Shown here one piece after another: positions 1-5,200 of a DNA stretch of 8,363 bases. The notes beneath the pieces were generated by a model that was not told where the DNA came from, did no database searches, and saw only the letters and a program-made list of their open reading frames with translations. Made by a program: the position numbers and the translations under genes. Where the stretch lies: the NCBI GenBank assembly GCA_900554135.1, contig USFU01000068.1:1-8363 (forward strand), in the 5' to 3' direction. The DNA comes from an uncultured Collinsella sp. (GTDB lineage: Bacteria; Actinomycetota; Coriobacteriia; Coriobacteriales; Coriobacteriaceae). Each line of letters starts with the position of its first letter. Positions within the stretch are counted from its first letter, which is position 1.

Positions 1-67
1 GCGGCGGGTCTGACCGAACGAGGGTATGGGGCCGCGTGCGGCCAGACGCGCCGTCGCGGCATGTGAT

Positions 68-153
68 CCGTTTCGTACGTCCGTGGCCGCCTTGGAAACC
101 GAATGATGGTACGAGCATCCATTCGGCTTCCAGGGCAGCCACGGACAGAACGG
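68..153. repeat. Long near-perfect inverted repeat (hairpin)
   Basis: Positions 79-105 pair with 120-146 over 27 bases with only three non-Watson-Crick positions, at least two of which become G-T wobbles on one strand or the other. The stem continues inward with 106-108 against 116-118 past one bulged base (119), leaving a 7-base loop. It continues outward, past an internal loop, with 68-72 (CCGTT) against 149-153 (AACGG). Neither strand has a T-run after the stem, so it is not a standard intrinsic terminator. A stem this long between genes suggests a mobile palindrome (MITE/REP-like), the end of a decayed element or a structured RNA; I cannot tell which. The rest of 1-179 shows no gene I can support, only a small GGCCGC/GCGGCC palindrome at 30-43. 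Confidence 0.75.
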
Positions 154-179
154 GGCGAACAGCAAAGAGCGATGGATGT

Positions 180-404
180 CTACTCCCCCGCCACGCTCGC
201 GCGCAGCTTGGCGGCGATGGGCTCGGATGCCAGCAGGAACACGAGCATGACCACAGAGCACGCCAGGCACACAATCCAGGCGCTCGCAAAGGAGCCCGTG
301 GCATCGAACAGCACGCCCGAGACGATGGCGCCCACGGTGCCCAAGATTGCCTTGAAAGACAAGGGCATAGGCCTTATGGCCATGCCCGCAGGCTTGAAAG
401 GCAA
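180..404 (-). pseudogene. Orphan C-terminal fragment of an MFS transporter
   Basis: About 74 codons ending in TAG at 180-182. From roughly codon 18 the product reads like the last two helices of a major facilitator superfamily permease. There is a small-residue helix (TVGAIVSGVLFDATGS), whose GxLfDatGS loop is typical of the loop between the last two helices in this family, then a hydrophobic helix (AWIVCLACSVVMLVFLLASE) and a short basic tail. Full-length MFS proteins are about 400 residues, so some 85 percent is missing. The first codons (leucine, proline, lysine, methionine mix) do not look like the family. The frame continues without a break from the amidohydrolase upstream, separated only by that gene's TAG at 414-416. 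The only possible starts are a TTG at 404 and internal ATGs, none with a clear Shine-Dalgarno. I read it as a relic left by a deletion that joined its 3' end to the amidohydrolase gene. A two-helix micropeptide is the less likely alternative. Confidence 0.6.
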
Positions 405-406
405 GG
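351..406. repeat. 14-base direct repeat flanking a hairpin
   Basis: CTTGAAAGACAAGG at 351-364 recurs as CTTGAAAGGCAAGG at 393-406, with 13 of 14 bases identical and 28 bases between. The interval holds the inverted repeat 363-387. The pair sits exactly where amidohydrolase sequence gives way to the transporter relic, so it may mark a recombination or duplication junction. Confidence 0.7.
354..387 (-). terminator. Probable intrinsic terminator of the amidohydrolase gene
   Basis: On the minus strand GGGCATGGCC (387-378) pairs with GGCC-T-ATGCCC (373-363) around an ATAA loop, with one bulged base at 369. This is followed by TTGTCTTTC, a T-rich but interrupted tail. It lies 27 bases after the amidohydrolase stop. 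The broken T-run makes termination strength uncertain. Confidence 0.5.
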
Positions 407-413
407 TTGGGTG

Positions 414-1709
414 CTACCGGTGGTCGGCGATGTAGCCCAAAGCGACGGCGGCATAAGCCGCGGCGCCAAGGGGAAGCTCGGCATCGCTAAAACGTGCCTT
501 GGGATGATGCTGAGCAAAATGCTCGTCCGTATCAGTCACGGCAGCGCCCACGGTAAAGTACGCACTCGGAATCTCGCTCGAAATCAACGCGAAGTCCTCG
601 CTCGCCATGGCGTGGAACAGCGGCAGGAAGGCGGCCTTGGGCAGCACCGCGCCCACGTAGCCAAGCGACGCCTGCGTCATATCGTCATCGAGTACGAGCG
701 GGGGAACATCCGAGAGCGTCTCGATAGTCGCCGGCGTGCGATAGGTCGTGGCGACACCTTTGACGACCTCGGCGATGCGGGTCTTGAGGTGCTCCATGAG
801 CTCGACATCGAAGCCACGCAGCGTTCCCTCGAGCACACAAGTGTCGGGGATGACATTTGCAGCCTGACCGCCGGCAAACTTACCCACGGTAAGCGCGACC
901 TCCTTGGCCGCCGGCACTTCGCGAGCGATAAGCTCCTGAAGTGCCAGATGCACGTGCACACCCGCCGTAATGGGGTCGATGCAGATCTCGGGGCTCGAGC
1001 CATGACCGCCCTTGCCCTGCAGCGTGACGCGGAAACCGTACACGCCCGAGAGCGCCGGACTGCCGTAAAGCACCAGGCCAAGCGGCGACTGGCTATTGAC
1101 ATGCATGGCAAAGGCGACCTGAGGACGCGGGTTCTGCAGCAGACCGTCGGCGATGGCGGCGCGGGCACCCTCAAAGGTTTCCTCGCCCGGCTGGAACAGC
1201 AACTTAACCGTGGCGTTGGCATCAACAAGCTCTGCCTCGCGCGCTTTGAGCATACGAGCCGCACCAAGCAGCGCCGTCGCGTGCATATCGTGACCGCAAG
1301 CGTGCATGCAGCCGTTGGTGGATGCAAAGGGCTCGCCCGACTCCTCGGCAACAGGCAGGGCATCCATATCGCCACGGAGCATGATGACCGTACCGGCCTG
1401 TTCGTCCGTGCAAACGCCATTGCCCCGGGCCGCGGCGGCACCGGCGCCGACAAGGCCCACAACGCAGGAACCATTGACGAGCGTGGCAAATGGGATGTCC
1501 ATCTCGGTCAGGCGTGCTTGGATATACGCAGAGGTCTGCGGGAGGCTATTACCCAGCTCGGGCATCTGGTGTAAATCGTGTCGCCACGCAGCGAGCTCGT
1601 CTGCAAAAGCCTGAGCTTCTGCAACAAGACCGTCACCGATAGCGGTCTGCGCCGCCGCAGTGGCCTTGGGCGCTGATTGCGGTTGAAGATCGGACAAAGC
1701 TGGTGCCAT
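414..1709 (-). CDS. M20D-family metallo-amidohydrolase (N-acyl amino acid amidohydrolase / hippurate hydrolase-like)
   Basis: A 431-residue cytoplasmic di-metal hydrolase that should cleave an amide bond in an N-acyl amino acid or related compound; the exact substrate cannot be read from sequence. Family marks in order are WRHDLHQMPEL (42-52), LRGDMDALP (111-119), CMHACGHDMH (134-143), FQPGEE (172-177, with the paired glutamates that supply a ligand and the general base), AMHV (201-204), GKGGHGSSPE (232-241, start of the lid/dimerisation domain), SEDFA (370-374) and the C-terminal histidine pair in HHPKARF (401-407). The cysteine in CGHD is characteristic of the M20D group (HipO, IAA-amino acid hydrolases, YkuR/DapL-like). 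Length is normal. The ATG at 1709 is chosen because GGAGGG (1720-1715) lies five bases before it; the open frame extends to a TTG at 1763 without a ribosome site. The N-terminal 25 residues are Ala/Gln-rich and probably disordered. There is no signal peptide. Confidence 0.9.
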   Translation of the reverse strand: MAPALSDLQPQSAPKATAAAQTAIGDGLVAEAQAFADELAAWRHDLHQMPELGNSLPQTSAYIQARLTEMDIPFATLVNGSCVVGLVGAGAAAARGNGVCTDEQAGTVIMLRGDMDALPVAEESGEPFASTNGCMHACGHDMHATALLGAARMLKAREAELVDANATVKLLFQPGEETFEGARAAIADGLLQNPRPQVAFAMHVNSQSPLGLVLYGSPALSGVYGFRVTLQGKGGHGSSPEICIDPITAGVHVHLALQELIAREVPAAKEVALTVGKFAGGQAANVIPDTCVLEGTLRGFDVELMEHLKTRIAEVVKGVATTYRTPATIETLSDVPPLVLDDDMTQASLGYVGAVLPKAAFLPLFHAMASEDFALISSEIPSAYFTVGAAVTDTDEHFAQHHPKARFSDAELPLGAAAYAAVALGYIADHR

Positions 1710-1714
1710 AGATG

Positions 1715-1720
1715 CCCTCC
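1715..1720 (-). promoter_or_regulatory. Shine-Dalgarno deciding the amidohydrolase start
   Basis: GGAGGG on the minus strand, five bases before the ATG at 1709-1707. The alternative upstream TTG (1763) has no comparable site, so the shorter protein is preferred. Confidence 0.8.
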
Positions 1721-1739
1721 AGTATCGTTTTTGCAGCAA

Positions 1740-1776
1740 GCACTTTGATAGCGTAAAGTGCAAGGTACTACTTTAA
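1740..1776 (-). promoter_or_regulatory. Candidate promoter/operator of the amidohydrolase gene with AAAGT dyads
   Basis: Three alternating half-sites lie here: GCACTTT (1740-1746), TAAAGT (1754-1759) and ACTTTA (1770-1775). The first two form a perfect 7-base inverted repeat with 8 bases between (GCACTTT-N8-AAAGTGC). The last two form a 6-base inverted repeat with 10 between. On the minus strand TTAAAG (-35-like) and TATCAA (-10-like) are about 20 bases apart with the second dyad between them. That geometry is like MerR-regulated promoters, which have long spacers. The hexamers are weak (about 3/6 and 4/6), so the promoter call is tentative; the repeats themselves are directly visible. Confidence 0.35.
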
Positions 1777-1787
1777 GGGCGAGGCAT

Positions 1788-1813
1788 AAAAAATGCCGCC
1801 CCGGGAGGGCGGC
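1788..1813 (-). terminator. Intrinsic terminator after the DMT transporter gene
   Basis: On the minus strand GCCGCCC (1813-1807) pairs perfectly with GGGCGGC (1801-1795) around a 5-base loop, followed by ATTTTTT. It starts 12 bases after the transporter stop. The same stem read on the plus strand lacks a T-run, so it works in one direction. Confidence 0.85.
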
Positions 1814-1825
1814 GCAACAAGTTGT

Positions 1826-2809
1826 TTACAATTGCGGGCGCGGCTTTCGACGCAAAAAATCGAAGTGAGTCTCGCTCAAGATAATCGACAGGAAGATAAG
1901 CACGAAGCCGGCGAGCAGGCGCGAGGTGAGCGCCTCCCCCATCAGCAGCACCGAGAACAGCACACCCGAAGGCGACTCCATCGAAAGGAGCAGCGAGCCC
2001 GTCGAGGCCGGGACATGCGCCAGGCCGACGTTTTGGATGAGCAGAGCCGCGCATGTGCAGCCCACCGAGAGAAACGCCATCGCACCGATAAAGCTCGGCG
2101 TCCACACGGACAGAGGCGCTTGGGTCTCGAATAGCAGCGACGTTGCCAGGCTCAGCACGCCGTTGCCCACAAACATCCAAAACGTGATGACGTTGATGTC
2201 CATTTTGCGACCGTACTTGGCAGTCACCGCCATCTGGATGGCGAAAAAGGCCGCACCCGCCAGCGTAATGACGTCACCAATGTTGAATTCAACGCTATCG
2301 AGTGCGACGAGGCCAATGCCCGCTAGGCACAGCAGCGCGGCACCCAAGTTGTAGCGCGTGAGCTTTTCGCCGCTCAGGAAATAGCTCGCGAACGGCACAA
2401 GGATGCAATACGTGCCCGTCAAAAAAGCATTCTTGCCCGCCGTAGTATGTGCCAGACCGACCGTCTGCAACGCATAGGCCGCCCACATGAGCACGCCCAT
2501 ACTCAGGCCAACGATCAGGTTGCGAGCGTTGAGGTGCGCGATGATGCGCTTGTGGAAGACGGCAAACATGACCAACGCTGCGGGCAGAAAACGTACATAG
2601 AGCAGCGCGAACACCGGAATGGTGCCGAGTGCGTCCTTCATAGTGGTAAAGGAGTAGCCCCAGATGACCGCCACCGAAAGGAGCAGAACCTTCCAGAACA
2701 GCGGAGAGCGCGCGCCGGCGCCCCGGGGAATACCGCCCGCGCCCAAATCCTCACGGGCTACTGGGCTATCGGGCAAGTTTTCGATTTCGTTGGCAGCGTA
2801 TTGGGCCAT
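1826..2809 (-). CDS. EamA/DMT-superfamily transporter, ten transmembrane helices
   Basis: A 327-residue integral membrane protein with two repeated five-helix EamA units, the usual layout of drug/metabolite transporter (DMT) permeases. A 35-residue hydrophilic N-terminal tail precedes helix 1 (about 39-53, ending in WGYSF). The loop to helix 2 carries MKDALGTIPVF, and helix 2 begins near LLYVRFLPAALV, the conserved Arg position of the family. The first unit ends at IGLVALDSVEF (165-175). The second unit starts near 178 and contains the family-like GSLLLSMESPSGVLFSVLLM and GEALTS (271-296). The short C-terminal tail is basic. Substrates of this branch cannot be inferred; amino acids, nucleobases or drugs are all known for relatives. 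The ATG at 2809 is chosen because GAGG ends seven bases before it; an in-frame GTG at 2824 has no ribosome site. It is flanked by terminators on both sides, so it is probably transcribed alone. Confidence 0.88.
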   Translation of the reverse strand: MAQYAANEIENLPDSPVAREDLGAGGIPRGAGARSPLFWKVLLLSVAVIWGYSFTTMKDALGTIPVFALLYVRFLPAALVMFAVFHKRIIAHLNARNLIVGLSMGVLMWAAYALQTVGLAHTTAGKNAFLTGTYCILVPFASYFLSGEKLTRYNLGAALLCLAGIGLVALDSVEFNIGDVITLAGAAFFAIQMAVTAKYGRKMDINVITFWMFVGNGVLSLATSLLFETQAPLSVWTPSFIGAMAFLSVGCTCAALLIQNVGLAHVPASTGSLLLSMESPSGVLFSVLLMGEALTSRLLAGFVLIFLSIILSETHFDFLRRKPRPQL

Positions 2810-2849
2810 GGAACATCCTCGCACTCAATCTGGGCGTGGTGTCCGCACG

Positions 2850-2878
2850 CGTATGGCTGCGTGCCGCCTCATGGTCAA
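2850..2878 (-). promoter_or_regulatory. Candidate promoter for the DMT transporter gene
   Basis: On the minus strand TTGACC (2878-2873, 5/6 match to a -35) is followed after 17 bases by CATACG (2855-2850, only 3/6 match to a -10). It would give a leader of about 35 bases before the ATG at 2809. The -35 directly abuts the T-run of the preceding terminator, a compact terminator-promoter arrangement. The poor -10 keeps this tentative. Confidence 0.35.
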
Positions 2879-2915
2879 ATAAAAACGGGACGCACCGGAC
2901 CCCCGGCACGCCCCG
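2877..2915 (-). terminator. Strong intrinsic terminator closing the YhgE/Pip operon
   Basis: On the minus strand a 13-base stem (2915-2903 with 2898-2886), with three G-U wobbles and a 4-base loop, is followed by TTTTTATTT. It lies 95 bases after the stop at 3011 and about 70 bases before the next start. Its position could also suit a leader attenuator of the DMT transporter gene, but I see no antiterminator or convincing leader peptide. Bases 2916-3010, between the stop and the stem, show nothing else I recognise. Confidence 0.85.
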
Positions 2916-3010
2916 CTACTGTAGCAATAACCAAGCAGCCCGTGCAATTCACTACGCTAAAGCATCGGGTTGGAAGACCTCGATGTTCCGACGGCGTTTA
3001 CGTTGCCGTA

Positions 3011-5200
3011 TTAAATCAATTTAGTACTCTCCAGCTTTTCGATGATCCAGTCGTTGGCTTTGATAACCGGGCGGCGGAAGACGACGCCCAGGGCCAGCGA
3101 CGGAATCAGATAGCTCGCCAGAATACCCAGCTCAACCCAGTACTCCATATGGTAGGCACCGGCCATGGCGGCGTGCATGGCGTTGATGCCGTGGGTAAAC
3201 GGCAGGAACGGGTAGATCGCCTGGAACACGGGGCCGGTCATCTCGATGGGGAACGTGCCACCCGAACCGCCGACCTGCATGACCAGCAGCACGACAGCGA
3301 GGGCCTTGCCGATATCGCCAAACGAAACCGTAAGCGTGTAGACGATATTGGAGAACACGAGACTCGCAACCCAGCCCGCCAGCACAAACTGCAACGGGTT
3401 GTCGCACTGGATGCCAAAGAACAGAATGTCGCCCGCGCACACGAGCGTCGCCTGCAGCAAGGCCAGACCGCCAAAGAACAGATAACGGCCCAAGTAGATC
3501 TCGTGCAGGCGCACGGGAATGAGCTCGTTGATAAGCTCATCGTCAACCGAGACCTTCATCATGGCCGCCAGAACAATCGAGCCCACCCACAGCGACAAAA
3601 TCGTATAGAACGGCGCCATGGCCGAGCCGTAGTTGCGGATCGGATAGACCGGCTTGCGGTCGAGCGCGACGGGACCGGAAAGCGACACGGCCAGACCCTC
3701 GGGGTCGTTGCCGATCATCGTCTTGATTGTGGCCAGGTCACCCGAGATCAGAGCGCTATCAAGCTCGTCCTTAAAGGCACTGATCTTGTCCGACGCCTCG
3801 CCCAGCTGATCGGAAGCCTTGTTGACGAGCTTTGCAGCCTTGGAGAGACCCTTAGCGAGCGAACCAGAAGCGTCGGTCAGACCGCTCACGGCGCTATCCA
3901 AGTCGCCCGAGATACCGTTCAGGGAATCCAGAACGCCCGAAATGGTTTTCTTGAGCTCCTTGGCCTTAACCGAGAACGTGGAATCGTAGTCAGACTTGGC
4001 ACCCGAGATACCCGCCTTGGCATCAGCAATGGCCTGGTCGACCTCGGCACGCGAGTTGTTGACCTCCGCCATGCTGTCCGAAAGGGACTTTGCGGTCGCC
4101 GTCAGGTCCTTCGCATTGTTGCGGTACTCCACGGCAATTCTGCCCAGCGACGTCGCAGCGGACTTGAGACCGTCTTTGAGCTTGTCATCGCTCATCTGGT
4201 CGGCAAGGTTGCGGAGCCGATCGGCCATCGCATCGATATCGTCAGCACGCGTATTGAGCGCCGCTGCGGCTTCGTTGAGCTGAGACACCGTAAGGTCAAC
4301 ATGCTGATTCGCGGCATCGAATGCCTTCGCAAGCTCGGCGGACACGTTGTCGAACGAGCCCGCGCTTCCGTCAATCGCCGCGTCAACGGCATCGTTGGCG
4401 GCCTTGAGCGCTTCCTTGGAATCATTGATGCCGCTCTTGGCGTGCTCCATCAGCTGCTTCGTCGACTCATCAACGGTGCCCGTCTGCTTGAGCATGCCGC
4501 CCGCCGATGTCAGCGAATCGGACGTAGAGCTCAAAATGCCCGCGAGCGACGTCGCGCTCGCCTGAACGTCCTGCAGGTCCTCGACCGAATCGCCCAGCGT
4601 AGAGGACAGATTGGCGATAAAGTTGCTCACCTGGTCGGTGCTCATATAGTCGAGCAGGCTGGACACGGTCTTAAGGCCGATGGTCGTGATGGTCTTGGTA
4701 AAGGTCTCGTTGACCTGACTCTGGACGGCGCTCGAGCCTTTCTCGGTCACGATCTGCGCGATGGCGTTGGCCTTCTGGTTCTCATAGAACTCGATATCGG
4801 CGTGCTTCACCTCGGTCGAGAAAAGCGTCATCATGTCGGCGCTAAACGTTTTAGGGATAACGACGGCAGCGTAGTACGCGCCCGACTTAACGCCCTCAAT
4901 CGCCTTATCGCGGTCGTTGAGAACGACCCAGTCGAAGTTCTCGTTGCCGCGCAGAGTGGCGGTTACGTTTTCGCCCACGTTGACCTCGACGGGAATCAGA
5001 TCACTCTCGTAGCCCTCATCGGTGTTGACCACGGCGATCTTAAGGTTGCCGGTATTGCCGTAGGGATCCCAGCTGCCGGCGATGTTAAACCACGCGTACA
5101 GGCACGGCACGATAATGAGGCCCATCACGACGACCATGCCGATCACGGAGCGAGACACGTTTTGGACATCGCGCTTAAACAGGTGCAGGATGTTTTTCAT
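3011..5200 (-). CDS. YhgE/Pip family membrane protein (second of tandem pair), ABC-2-like permease
   Basis: A 729-residue protein with the full YhgE/Pip layout. A cytoplasmic FKRD segment (8-11) precedes transmembrane helix 1 (about 18-38). The family signature LYAWFNI..SWDPYGNT follows (34-50). An extracellular globular part (51-170) includes VVNTDEG and the AAVVIPK strand. A long Ala/Ser/Asp-rich helical, coiled-coil-like region spans about 180-490. The C-terminal ABC-2-type membrane domain has about five helices (roughly 526-549, 571-596, 603-625, 630-645, 688-707) and the motif GGSGGTFPIEMTG..FQ, then PFLPFTHGIN (644-672). Relatives include Lactococcus Pip (phage receptor), Bacillus YhgE and, more distantly, YueB/EsaA of type VII secretion. 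No ATPase is encoded nearby. The ATG at 5200 directly follows the TAA of the upstream paralogue, with a near-perfect Shine-Dalgarno, so translation is coupled. Its physiological role is unknown. Confidence 0.88.
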   Translation of the reverse strand: MKNILHLFKRDVQNVSRSVIGMVVVMGLIIVPCLYAWFNIAGSWDPYGNTGNLKIAVVNTDEGYESDLIPVEVNVGENVTATLRGNENFDWVVLNDRDKAIEGVKSGAYYAAVVIPKTFSADMMTLFSTEVKHADIEFYENQKANAIAQIVTEKGSSAVQSQVNETFTKTITTIGLKTVSSLLDYMSTDQVSNFIANLSSTLGDSVEDLQDVQASATSLAGILSSTSDSLTSAGGMLKQTGTVDESTKQLMEHAKSGINDSKEALKAANDAVDAAIDGSAGSFDNVSAELAKAFDAANQHVDLTVSQLNEAAAALNTRADDIDAMADRLRNLADQMSDDKLKDGLKSAATSLGRIAVEYRNNAKDLTATAKSLSDSMAEVNNSRAEVDQAIADAKAGISGAKSDYDSTFSVKAKELKKTISGVLDSLNGISGDLDSAVSGLTDASGSLAKGLSKAAKLVNKASDQLGEASDKISAFKDELDSALISGDLATIKTMIGNDPEGLAVSLSGPVALDRKPVYPIRNYGSAMAPFYTILSLWVGSIVLAAMMKVSVDDELINELIPVRLHEIYLGRYLFFGGLALLQATLVCAGDILFFGIQCDNPLQFVLAGWVASLVFSNIVYTLTVSFGDIGKALAVVLLVMQVGGSGGTFPIEMTGPVFQAIYPFLPFTHGINAMHAAMAGAYHMEYWVELGILASYLIPSLALGVVFRRPVIKANDWIIEKLESTKLI

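Noticed and set aside
30..43. GGCCGC/GCGGCC palindrome as a terminator
   Set aside because: The loop is too small and there is no T-run on either strand.
36..1574. A plus-strand open frame of 512 codons over the amidohydrolase gene
   Set aside because: It is antisense to a well-supported enzyme with all catalytic motifs, and its composition is unlike a folded protein.
2875..2952. A 25-residue minus-strand frame (GTG start) running through the terminator stem, rich in Val/Ala/Gly/Arg, possibly an attenuator leader peptide
   Set aside because: It has no ribosome binding site, no clear upstream promoter and no alternative antiterminator stem, so a plain operon terminator is simpler.
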